Shown here: positions 50,906 through 58,911 of the stretch, one piece after another
Layout of the letters: each line of letters begins with the position of its first letter
How positions within the stretch are numbered: the first letter of the stretch is position 1
NCBI GenBank assembly: GCA_026389845.1
Contig: JAPLHB010000131.1
Location: forward strand, 1-64,000
Length of the DNA stretch: 64,000 bases
Source: Chloroflexota bacterium
Lineage (GTDB): Bacteria; Chloroflexota; Anaerolineae; CG2-30-64-16
Direction of reading: 5' to 3'
Notes under the pieces: model-generated
The model's input: the letters and a program-made list of their open reading frames with translations, nothing else
What the model was told of the DNA's origin: nothing
The model's database searches: none
Program-made: the position numbers and the translations under genes

Positions 50906-52444
50906 ATGAGCTTTTTGTTGGGTTTAAGAGTGCGCAGCCTCCCCCTGGGACAGTTCATCGTCGCCAGCCTGATCTTCCTGGCCCCGCTCCTGCTCCTGCC
51001 GCTGGCCGGCGCCGCGCGCAACGAGACATGGATGCCCCTGGGTCTGCGCGGCGAGACGGTGCTGGCGCTTGCGGTCGCGGGCAGCAGTTCCGAGCGCGTG
51101 GTCTATGCCGAGACGCACACGGGGCTGTGGCGCTTCACCGCGGCCGAAGGCTGGCGTCGCATTGACGACCCACTGCCGCGCACACCGCTGGGCGGCCCGG
51201 CGTTGGCCGCCTGGCGCGTCGTACCCGGCCGGGCGCGCGGGCTCTACGCCGTGACCGGCGCAGGCACGGCCCGGCAGCTCTACCGCTCCGAGGACGGGGG
51301 CGCCGCCTGGCAGCTTGTCGGTCCAGCCCCCGGCCAATTGGATCAGCCGCCGATGGTCATCCTGGCCGGTCCGAGCGGCGCACCCGACACGATCACCCTG
51401 GCGACTGACAGCCGCGCCCAGCGCAGCGCCGACGGCGGCGCCACCTGGGCGCCCGGCGGTCTCTGGCCGCCGCGGCCGGGCAAGACCGATGGCGGCCAAC
51501 TCGCCGCGGCTCATACCGTTCACGCCCTGCTCGGCGACAGCAGCGCGCCCGACCGGCTCTACGCGTTGGGAGATGACGGCGCGCTGTGGTTGAGCGAGAG
51601 CGGCGGCCGGGCCTGGCGGGTGATCCAGAGGCCGGGCGCGCGGCCCGAGACGCCGGCCGTGCTTTCGCCCCGGCCGGTCACGACTCTCGCCATCATGCCC
51701 TATTTCGGCACCCGCATCTGGGCGGCGGCCGGCGGCGAGCTGAGCTTCAGCGCCGACAACGGGCTGATCTGGACGGCGCAACGGCTGCCCGTTGCGCCAT
51801 TCGGAGGCAGCCAGGCCCCCACGGCCCTCCTCGCCGACCCGCGCGTGCCCGACACGATCTATGTGGCGCTGGGAAACGCCGTTTATCGTAGCGACGATCA
51901 TGGGATCGCGTGGACGCACCTGGGCACACCGGGCGGCCGGCGGATCGCGGCGCTCGCGCTCGACGGCGACACCCGCGCCCTGCTCTACGCGGCCACCGAC
52001 GACGGGGTTTGGATGCGCGGGGTCATACCCCTGGCGCCGGCCACGCTCAGCGAGGCGCCGGAGCTGGCCCCAGAGACAGCGGAGCCGCCGGCAACCGACA
52101 GTGCGCAGCCTCCCCTTGGGACGCCTGAACCGACGCCGACCCCATCACCCACGGTCACGCCGACCGACACGCCGACCCCGACCGATACGCCGTCACCGAC
52201 TGCGACTGCTTCGGTCACGCCGACCCCCACCGCGACCTTCACCCGCGTCTTGACCCCCACGCCGAGCGCAACGCCGCTCCCGACCGCGACGGTCGCCGCA
52301 GAGGCGACCACCGCGCCGGCGCCCCAGCCCGCCGACACGCGCCGGCCGCCGACGGTCGCGCCCACGGCCGCACCTACGGAGGCCCCCCAGCCCACCGCGA
52401 TTCCCCCGACGGGAACGCCGTACAATACGCCGGTGCCCCGCTGA
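50906..52444 (+). CDS. Secreted BNR/sortilin-like beta-propeller protein with Pro/Thr tail
   Basis: A 512-residue exported protein. Its signal region (VASLIFLAPLLLLPLAGAA) directly follows RVRSLPLGQ, encoded by the 23-bp repeat. The body is a propeller built of Asp-box-type blades: LYRSEDGGAAWQLVG, QRSADGGATWAPGG, LWLSESGGRAWRVI, SFSADNGLIWTAQ and VYRSDDHGIAWTHLG. From about residue 375 it becomes a low-complexity Pro/Thr stalk, interrupted by a second copy of the repeat (SAQPPLGT). No catalytic residues are evident, so a binding or structural surface role is more likely than sialidase activity. It starts eight bases after the TPR gene. Confidence 0.82.
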   Translation: MSFLLGLRVRSLPLGQFIVASLIFLAPLLLLPLAGAARNETWMPLGLRGETVLALAVAGSSSERVVYAETHTGLWRFTAAEGWRRIDDPLPRTPLGGPALAAWRVVPGRARGLYAVTGAGTARQLYRSEDGGAAWQLVGPAPGQLDQPPMVILAGPSGAPDTITLATDSRAQRSADGGATWAPGGLWPPRPGKTDGGQLAAAHTVHALLGDSSAPDRLYALGDDGALWLSESGGRAWRVIQRPGARPETPAVLSPRPVTTLAIMPYFGTRIWAAAGGELSFSADNGLIWTAQRLPVAPFGGSQAPTALLADPRVPDTIYVALGNAVYRSDDHGIAWTHLGTPGGRRIAALALDGDTRALLYAATDDGVWMRGVIPLAPATLSEAPELAPETAEPPATDSAQPPLGTPEPTPTPSPTVTPTDTPTPTDTPSPTATASVTPTPTATFTRVLTPTPSATPLPTATVAAEATTAPAPQPADTRRPPTVAPTAAPTEAPQPTAIPPTGTPYNTPVPR

Positions 52445-54792
52445 TGAACACTGTCGCGTCCGGCCTCAGCGCTTCTCAAGTAGGGGCGGGGTCACCCCGC
52501 CCCTACCCCGGCACGCCCGCCGCCGCCCAAGGCGGGTCGGGAAACACGCTCGGCCGGCTCGGTCGCATGGTGGATCTGCCGAGCCGTTGGGCGCTGCTGC
52601 TCGTGGGCGGATGGGTGTTGTGGCGCACACGACCGGCCGGCTGGGCGGCGCCCTGGCCGTGGATCATCGGCGGCTATGTGGTGATCGCGCTCGTCGCCAC
52701 GGCCTTCTGGTTGAGCTACCGGGGCGGTCGGCTCCCGGCGTTCGTCGCCTACTTCGCTTACGCCGCCGACGCCCTCTTCGCAGGCGCGCTGATCTGGCGC
52801 GACGGTGGCTTGAGCAGCTCGCTCTACCTGATCCTGGCGTTGCTCGCGCTCAAGGCCGTGGCCCTGGCGGCCGCGCTGCCCGGCATGGTGTGGGTTCCGT
52901 TCGCCTTCGGGCCGCTTTACACGGCCGCGCTCTGGCTGGCCGCGGGCAACCTGGCCTTCCTGGCCGATCCAGCATTTCTCGACCGCTACTTGCTGCTGTG
53001 GGTCTGGCTGATCGGGCTGGTGATGGTAGCCGCCCGATTGGCGCAACGATCGGCCCAGGCCACGGCGCTCGAAGCGGCTCTGGTGCAGCAGCAGGCGGCA
53101 TTGGCGCAGGAGACCGAGGTGCTCCAGCGCACCGCCACCGACCTGGGCGATCGCGTGCTGGAGCTACGCTCGCTGCAAGAGGTCGCCACCGCGCTGGCCT
53201 CGACGTTGCGCACCGAGGAAGCGCTCCAGATGATCGTGGAGCGGCTGCGCGGGGTGACGGGCAGCAGCCATTGCGCCGTGGCGCTGCTGGAAACCGAGAG
53301 CAACGCGGCTCCGTGGGATGACGGCACGCTGAACGGCACTCTGGCCGATGAGCGGGGCGGCGCGCATCCATTCCGGTTGGCGCTGGCCGCGGAGCCACCG
53401 ACCCTGGAAGCGTTGCGAGATAACCGTTCGGTGCGCGCCAGCGGGGAGACGGCCCTGGGACGGCTGTTGGGCGGCGCAGCCTACGTCGTTACGCCGCTGG
53501 TCTCGCGCGGCCAGCCCATCGGCGTGCTCTGCTTGGCAGAGCCAAGCATGGCAGAACCAGGTATGGCCGAGCCAAGCGACCGCGTCCCGACCGAGAGTAA
53601 GACGGAGCAACTCATCACCAGCTTCGCCTACTTTGCGGCCACGGCCATCGAGAACGCGCGGCTCTACGGCGACGCCTGGGAGAAGCGCCGTGAGCTGGAA
53701 GCGGTGCTGGCGGGCATCGGCGACGGTGTGGTGGTGGCCGACCCCGATCTGCACCTGATCCTGATGAACCCGGTAGCCCAGGAGATTCTCAACCTGGAAG
53801 CGGAGCCGCCGGCCGGGGTGCCTTTGCGGCCCTACCTATCGTCCCCCGGCTTCGCCAATCTGCTGGCCGAGACGTTGCAGAGCCAGCACGAGGTGATCCG
53901 GGAACTCGACCTGGAGCCGGCACATCGGGACGCAGCAGCCGACGCCGGCCGCGGGCCGCGCACCTACGGCGCGCTCGCATCGCCCGTGCTCGACGCGGGG
54001 GGAGAGGTGAGCGGCGTGGTGGCTGTGCTGCGCGACATCACCGCCCAAAAGGAGTTGGAGCGGATGAAATCCAACTTCCTCTCGGTGGTGAGCCACGAGC
54101 TGCGCACGCCGCTGCACTCAATCAAAGGCTTCGTCGAGATCATTCTGATGGGCAAGACCGGACCGGTGACAGAACTGCAAGAGGATTTCCTGAAAACCGT
54201 CCGTAGCCAGACGACCGTGCTGCAAAAGATGATTGACGACCTGCTGGAGTTCTCCCGCATGGAGGCAGGCCGGGTCAAGCTGCATCTGTCGGAAGTCTCG
54301 CTGCCGGCGATGGTTCAAAGCGTCGCGACCAAATTAGCGCCCCTGGCCGAGGAGGCCGGCCTCCAGTTATTCCTGGATCTGCCCGACCACCTGCCCGAGA
54401 TTGACGGCGACCGGGTGCGGCTGGAGCAGGTCTTCACCAACCTGGTGGAGAACGCGATCAAATTCACGCCGGCCGGGGGGCAGATCATGGTCAGCGGGCA
54501 GCGGACCGGTGATCGCGTCCGCCTGACCGTAGCCGACTCAGGCATCGGCATCCCGCCGGAGGAACAGGAGCGGATCTTCGGCCGCTTCTACCAGGTGGAT
54601 GGCAGCGAGCGCCGCGCCTACCGCGGCACCGGCCTGGGTCTGAGCATCTGCAAACACATCGTCGAGCGGCACAATGGCCGCATCTGGGCCGAAAGCGACG
54701 GCGTGTCCGGACACGGCAGCCGCTTCCACGTCGAACTGCCGGTCGAGCTGCGCCTGCTGGAAGCGCCGACGATTGATTTTGCGGAGCGATAG
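52444..54792 (+). CDS. Membrane sensor histidine kinase (GAF, PAS, HisKA, HATPase)
   Basis: A 782-residue kinase with about six N-terminal membrane segments (residues 40-195), a coiled coil, a GAF domain (near 250-420) and a PAS domain (LEAVLAGIGDGVVVADPDLH near 420). The kinase core has H box FLSVVSHELRTPLHSIKGF, N box VFTNLVENAIKFTPAGGQ and G boxes DSGIGIPPEEQ and RGTGLGLSICKHI. The ATG overlaps the preceding TGA. Residues 13-21 are encoded by a perfect 27-bp palindrome (52480-52506). It may signal to the OmpR-type regulator that begins this gene run. Confidence 0.92.
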   Translation: MNTVASGLSASQVGAGSPRPYPGTPAAAQGGSGNTLGRLGRMVDLPSRWALLLVGGWVLWRTRPAGWAAPWPWIIGGYVVIALVATAFWLSYRGGRLPAFVAYFAYAADALFAGALIWRDGGLSSSLYLILALLALKAVALAAALPGMVWVPFAFGPLYTAALWLAAGNLAFLADPAFLDRYLLLWVWLIGLVMVAARLAQRSAQATALEAALVQQQAALAQETEVLQRTATDLGDRVLELRSLQEVATALASTLRTEEALQMIVERLRGVTGSSHCAVALLETESNAAPWDDGTLNGTLADERGGAHPFRLALAAEPPTLEALRDNRSVRASGETALGRLLGGAAYVVTPLVSRGQPIGVLCLAEPSMAEPGMAEPSDRVPTESKTEQLITSFAYFAATAIENARLYGDAWEKRRELEAVLAGIGDGVVVADPDLHLILMNPVAQEILNLEAEPPAGVPLRPYLSSPGFANLLAETLQSQHEVIRELDLEPAHRDAAADAGRGPRTYGALASPVLDAGGEVSGVVAVLRDITAQKELERMKSNFLSVVSHELRTPLHSIKGFVEIILMGKTGPVTELQEDFLKTVRSQTTVLQKMIDDLLEFSRMEAGRVKLHLSEVSLPAMVQSVATKLAPLAEEAGLQLFLDLPDHLPEIDGDRVRLEQVFTNLVENAIKFTPAGGQIMVSGQRTGDRVRLTVADSGIGIPPEEQERIFGRFYQVDGSERRAYRGTGLGLSICKHIVERHNGRIWAESDGVSGHGSRFHVELPVELRLLEAPTIDFAER

Positions 54793-54829
54793 CGAACAGG
54801 GGTCAGGGATCAGGCATCAGGGATCAGGC

Positions 54830-55798
54830 ATGAGTGGCGAGAAGCTCCTGGGAACCATCCAGGTAGACGTTGACGACCTGTGGGTGTACTATGAAAGTAT
54901 CGGCCGGCAGACGCCCGAGGGGGCGCGGCCAGTGGCGTTCGAGCAGGGCATTCCGCGACTGCTGGCGCTGTTCGACCGCTATGGCATCCGGGCGACTTTC
55001 TTCGTCTGCGGACGCGACGCGGCGGCGCAGGGCGAGACGATTCGGGAGCTGATCCGCCGCGGGCACGAGGTCGCCAACCACTCGCTGGCGCACCGCAACG
55101 GCTTCGCCCGGCTCAGCCCCGCGGAGAAGATAACGGACATCGCCACGGCTGGCGAGCAGATCAGCCAGGTCACGGGCGAGCGGCCGGTCGGGTTCAAGGC
55201 CCCCGGCTTCAGCTTCAGCCCCGATCTGCCCGGCGTGTTGGCCGAACTGGGCTATTTGTACGACTCGTCGCTGCTACCTACCTTCTACGCTCCGGTGATG
55301 CGACTGGCGCAGCGTCTGCTCTCCGGCGGTCACGTGGACCCGACGCATTATGGAAGCGCGCGGAATGGATTTGCGCCGTTATCTCCATTTCGGATTTCAG
55401 ATTTCGGATTTCGGATTTGGAATCGCAGAAGCACGGCTTCTAATCTGCAATCCGTAATCCGCAATCCGCAATTGCTCTGGGAAGCACCTGTCACAACTGT
55501 CCCTTTGTTCCGCCTCCCGATGCACAGCACCTTCGTGCTCAGCGCGGGACGGTGGCTGTTCGACCTGGGGCTGACGCTGGCGAAGGCGCGGCGCGTGCCG
55601 ATCAACTACCTGCTCCACGCGGCCGACGTGGTGGACACCGTTCCCGATCCGGCCCTGGCCTCGTACAAGTTCCTGGCGCAGCCGTGGGCAGCCAAGCGTC
55701 CACTGTACGAGCACATGTTAGGCAAGTTGAGCGCGGCGTACCGGCTTGTGCCGACCGCGGACCTTATTGAGCAGGCTGACAAGCTCGACGGAGCGTAG
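54830..55798 (+). CDS. Polysaccharide deacetylase-like protein (NodB fold)
   Basis: A 322-residue NodB-type protein. The fold markers are TIQVDVDDLWVYYESIG (metal Asp pair), the RATFFVCGRDA strand, HEVANHSLAHRNGFARLSP (metal His pair) and VGFKAPGFSFSPDLPGVLAE. It may remove acetyl groups from a surface glycan or precursor. It lies at the head of the glycosyltransferase run. ATG 54830 sits directly on a GGGATCAGGC-type heptamer run. About 29 residues in the middle (after GFAPLSP) are encoded by an inserted palindromic heptamer element at 55387-55473 that keeps the frame. Confidence 0.85.
   Translation: MSGEKLLGTIQVDVDDLWVYYESIGRQTPEGARPVAFEQGIPRLLALFDRYGIRATFFVCGRDAAAQGETIRELIRRGHEVANHSLAHRNGFARLSPAEKITDIATAGEQISQVTGERPVGFKAPGFSFSPDLPGVLAELGYLYDSSLLPTFYAPVMRLAQRLLSGGHVDPTHYGSARNGFAPLSPFRISDFGFRIWNRRSTASNLQSVIRNPQLLWEAPVTTVPLFRLPMHSTFVLSAGRWLFDLGLTLAKARRVPINYLLHAADVVDTVPDPALASYKFLAQPWAAKRPLYEHMLGKLSAAYRLVPTADLIEQADKLDGA
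55387..55473. repeat. Palindromic heptamer element, in frame inside the deacetylase gene
   Basis: Four ATTTCGG/ATTTCAG units, a 21-bp hairpin-forming centre (GAAGCACGGCTTC), then AATCTGC, AATCCGT and two AATCCGC units. The element at 63625-63691 has the same two unit families in reverse orientation. Confidence 0.9.
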
Positions 55799-55801
55799 GA
55801 C

Positions 55802-57466
55802 ATGATACCGACTGAGGAGAAGTTCGAGAAGCGGTCCTCTGTGGGAAGACGGGTCTTGGATTCAGTCAAGGCCCTTGTCGTCCGCGTGTCGGCGTTGGCC
55901 GGCTCCAGAGGGTCGCTGTCTGACGCGCGGTTCATCATGGTCGCGGCGCTTCTCCTCGGTCTATGGCTTGCAGCGGTCATTATCGTCGCAACACGGCACG
56001 AATTCTGGCGCGATGAGGTTCGGGCGCTATCGTTCGTGCGCGATGCCGGTTCGCCTCTGGACCTTTTCGTCCTGCTCAGAGACGAAGGACATCCGGTTCT
56101 ATGGTATCTGCTGTTGTATATCGGCAAGTCGCTTATGGACATCCCGCTCGTGTTGCCCGCCACGAGCATCATCGTCGCCTTTGCTGCCATAGCCATCTTC
56201 GTGCTTCTCTCGCCATTTCCCCTCTGGTGGAAGAGTGTCTTCATCTTTGGCTGTCTTCCTCTCTATGAGTATACTGTCATGGCGCGCAACTACGGCATCA
56301 GCATGTTACTATTGTTCGTTGCCGCGGTGCTCTTCCGCAAGCGAAGGAAGTATCCTCTGGCACTGGCCGTGGTTGTGGCTTTGCTAGCCAACACCAACGT
56401 CCATTCGGTCATCCTGGCGTGCGCGATCGCGCTTCTATGGTGCTGGGACGCGGTTATCACGCAGAAGATGCGGTCTCTTTGGGAATGCGGCAGGTATCTC
56501 GGTCTGCCGCTCGCCATCATGATCGCTGGCGTTCTGCTCAGCCTGGCCGTAACTCTGCCCGGCAAAGGCACGATCGTGACCGATGCCTATTCGCTAAATG
56601 TGAACAAACTCGCTGAGGCTGGGATTGGCGCGATCCTGCATCCGGAGAGGACCTTTCAGGCCATCCTGCCGGAGAAGACTTATCTGGCCCTCCTGCCGGT
56701 TACGCTTCCGCCTCTTGCCGGCATCTTCGTAGTTTATCTCGCCGTCTTCGGCTTGCTTAAGAGACCTGGACTTTTTGGCGCTGCACTTATCGGGCAGATC
56801 GCCTTTGGCGTGCTCTTCCGTGTGGTCTATTCCGGCGGCTACCGACATCAAGGGCTCTTCCTGATCTTCCTCGTATTCCTATACTGGATCGCTCTGGAAT
56901 CAACGGAACACGAGGTCGTGAAGGAGAAATTGCCCTGGCTTTTCAAGGCGGGGTTCTACGGCGCCACGACGTTCCTGGTATTGGCGAGTCTGAACCTGAC
57001 GCCCAAGACGATGTGGCAGGACATTCGGATGGAAATGAGCTCCAGCAAGGCGTTCGGCCAGCTCCTAAACGACTCGCAGGCCTATCGGGACGCGATCATC
57101 GTCGCCGAACCGGATTACCTGGTGGAGTCCTTGCCCTACTACGCAGACAATCTGATCTACATACCTCGAGAGCATCGTTTTGGCACGACGGTCTCCTTCA
57201 CAACCGATGCCGTCGCTCGTTTCTCCCTCGGTGAGTTGCTCTCGGTGGCCCGTGACATCAAGGCGCAATACAATCGGCCAACGCTGGTCGTATTAGGGCA
57301 CTGGCAGGTCGGGCAGGATGATTTCGGCGAGTATGGCTTCTCGTACAACAAGGTCTTTGCCTGGAATGCGGACGAGCTGGCGAGATTCCGCCAGTCAACA
57401 GCGCTCGTCGCGGATTTCGAGACAGCCGTTGGGGACGAGAACTACAGAGTCTACGCCATCCGCTAG
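55802..57466 (+). CDS. Polytopic membrane protein, GT39-like glycosyltransferase candidate
   Basis: A 554-residue protein with about 10-11 hydrophobic segments. The first loop contains FWRDEVRALSFVRDAGSP and the second EGHPVLWYLLLYIG, matching the DE and HPPLY-type motifs of GT39/ArnT-like enzymes, which use polyprenyl-phosphate sugars. The C-terminal 150 residues form a soluble domain. Codon choice looks less GC-biased by eye than its neighbours, a possible sign of transfer. It starts three bases after the deacetylase stop. Substrate unknown. Confidence 0.75.
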   Translation: MIPTEEKFEKRSSVGRRVLDSVKALVVRVSALAGSRGSLSDARFIMVAALLLGLWLAAVIIVATRHEFWRDEVRALSFVRDAGSPLDLFVLLRDEGHPVLWYLLLYIGKSLMDIPLVLPATSIIVAFAAIAIFVLLSPFPLWWKSVFIFGCLPLYEYTVMARNYGISMLLLFVAAVLFRKRRKYPLALAVVVALLANTNVHSVILACAIALLWCWDAVITQKMRSLWECGRYLGLPLAIMIAGVLLSLAVTLPGKGTIVTDAYSLNVNKLAEAGIGAILHPERTFQAILPEKTYLALLPVTLPPLAGIFVVYLAVFGLLKRPGLFGAALIGQIAFGVLFRVVYSGGYRHQGLFLIFLVFLYWIALESTEHEVVKEKLPWLFKAGFYGATTFLVLASLNLTPKTMWQDIRMEMSSSKAFGQLLNDSQAYRDAIIVAEPDYLVESLPYYADNLIYIPREHRFGTTVSFTTDAVARFSLGELLSVARDIKAQYNRPTLVVLGHWQVGQDDFGEYGFSYNKVFAWNADELARFRQSTALVADFETAVGDENYRVYAIR

Positions 57467-57492
57467 CGATGTGTGGATGAGGTATCCTGCTT

Positions 57493-58260
57493 ATGGCCTC
57501 GAACGCGAACTCTGCAACCTTCCGGCATCGTCTCATCATCATGCCGGCCCACAATGAGTCCGAGAACTTGCCCAAGGTGATCCCTGCGGTGAGGGCTACT
57601 GCGCCGGAGTATGATCTGGTGGTGGTTGACGACGGCAGCCGGGATGACACAGCCCGGGTGGCAGCCAGGTTGGGCGCCGCGGTGGTCAGCCTGCCCGTGA
57701 ATCTCGGCTACGGCGGCGCGGTGCAGACCGGCTTTCGCTATGCTGTGCGCCACGGCTACGACCTGGCCGTGGTGATGGATGCCGACGGCCAGCACGACCC
57801 GGCCTCCGTCCCCCTCCTGGCCGAGGCGGTGGCGAGCGGCGCGGCCGATGTTGCGGTCGGCTCGCGCTTCCGCGGCCGCATGAACTACCGTCAGCCGTGG
57901 ATCAAGCGGCTGGGGATGCGGGTCTTCGCGTGGACGGTCTCCCGCGTCACCGGCCGCGAGGTCACCGACCCGACCTCCGGCTTCCAGGCGCTCAACGCGG
58001 CCGCCCTGCGTTTTTTCGCCTGCGACAATTATCCGGTAGACTATCCCGACGCCGACACGTTGCTCATCCTGCACTACGCCGGCTTTCGGGTGGCCGAAGT
58101 GCCGGTGACGATGCGCGAGCGGATCAGCGGCGTCTCGATGCACAGCGGTTGGAAACCGATCTACTACGTCGGCAAGATGTGGCTGGCGATCTCGATGGTG
58201 CTCCTGCGGCAGAAGACGCGGCTGTCGGCGCGACGGGGAGATGACGGGGTGACACGGTGA
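57493..58260 (+). CDS. Family 2 glycosyltransferase
   Basis: A 255-residue GT-A enzyme: IIMPAHNESENLPKVIPAVR, the nucleotide-binding VVDDGSRDDTARVAARLGAA, the DxD-type VVMDADGQHDPASVP and GSRFRGRMNYRQPWIKR. It resembles polyprenyl-phosphate mannose/glucose synthases of the DPM1/DPG type, without C-terminal membrane anchors. It could make the lipid-linked sugar donor for the GT39-like neighbours. The DUF2304 gene starts inside its last codons, as is usual for this pair. Confidence 0.9.
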   Translation: MASNANSATFRHRLIIMPAHNESENLPKVIPAVRATAPEYDLVVVDDGSRDDTARVAARLGAAVVSLPVNLGYGGAVQTGFRYAVRHGYDLAVVMDADGQHDPASVPLLAEAVASGAADVAVGSRFRGRMNYRQPWIKRLGMRVFAWTVSRVTGREVTDPTSGFQALNAAALRFFACDNYPVDYPDADTLLILHYAGFRVAEVPVTMRERISGVSMHSGWKPIYYVGKMWLAISMVLLRQKTRLSARRGDDGVTR

Positions 58261-58682
58261 ATCTATACGCGCGCATCTATATGTTCCTATTGGGACTGAT
58301 GGTCCTGGCGTTCGTCATCAACCAGGTGCGGACGCGGCGGCTGCAGGAACGCTACGCGCTGCTCTGGCTGCTGGCGGGCCTGGGGTTGACGGCCGCGCCG
58401 TTGGTCATTCCCTGGCTCGATCGCGTGGCCTACGCGCTGGGGTTCGACTATCCACCCGCGCTGTTGCTTCTATTGGCCGTGGTCGCGTTGTTGCTGATCA
58501 TCTTCCAGCTTTCGCTGACCATCTCGCACAACAGCGATCAGCTCAAGGTGCTGACGCAGGAGATGGGGCTGCTGCGGCAGGAGCTTGACGCGTTGAGGCA
58601 AGCGGTTCACGCCGATAGCGGCGCCACAACGGATGAAACTATCCTTGCGAGGAGCGTTTTGTGCGAACAATTCCAAAAGTAA
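58257..58682 (+). CDS. DUF2304 membrane protein
   Basis: A 141-residue protein with three hydrophobic segments (MFLLGLMVLAFVINQVRT; ALLWLLAGLGLTAAPLVI; LLLLLAVVALLLIIFQLSL) and a C-terminal coiled coil (LKVLTQEMGLLRQELDALRQ), matching DUF2304. These small proteins are commonly encoded next to GT2 enzymes and probably anchor or partner them at the membrane. GTG start overlaps the GT2 stop by four bases. Its C-terminus runs close to a repeat element. Confidence 0.85.
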   Translation: MNLYARIYMFLLGLMVLAFVINQVRTRRLQERYALLWLLAGLGLTAAPLVIPWLDRVAYALGFDYPPALLLLLAVVALLLIIFQLSLTISHNSDQLKVLTQEMGLLRQELDALRQAVHADSGATTDETILARSVLCEQFQK

Positions 58683-58710
58683 GGTGTCACCCCTTCGTTG
58701 CACTCAGGGC

Positions 58711-58867
58711 AAGCTCTGAGCGGGTTGGTCCCGTGGTGTTCACTGCAGCGAGAATCCAGCGAAGGGTCTCGTCGCAGCAAAGAGAACTTGTCCTGAACGC
58801 AGTGAAGGATTCTTCGCTGGACTCACACCATCGCGAGAGTTTTGGGGCCAACCCGCTCAGAATGACG
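58711..58867. repeat. CTGAGCGGG inverted-repeat element, copy 3
   Basis: Begins CTCTGAGCGGGTTGG and ends CCAACCCGCTCAGAATGACG, with internal ATCCAGCGAAGGGTC and TTCTTCGCTGGA. It is longer than the others and contains an extra CCTGAACGCAGTGAAGGA-type segment. Confidence 0.85.
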
Positions 58868-58911
58868 TTTTCGCCCGATCCACATTATGACTCAGTAGCG
58901 GAGTACGGTTG

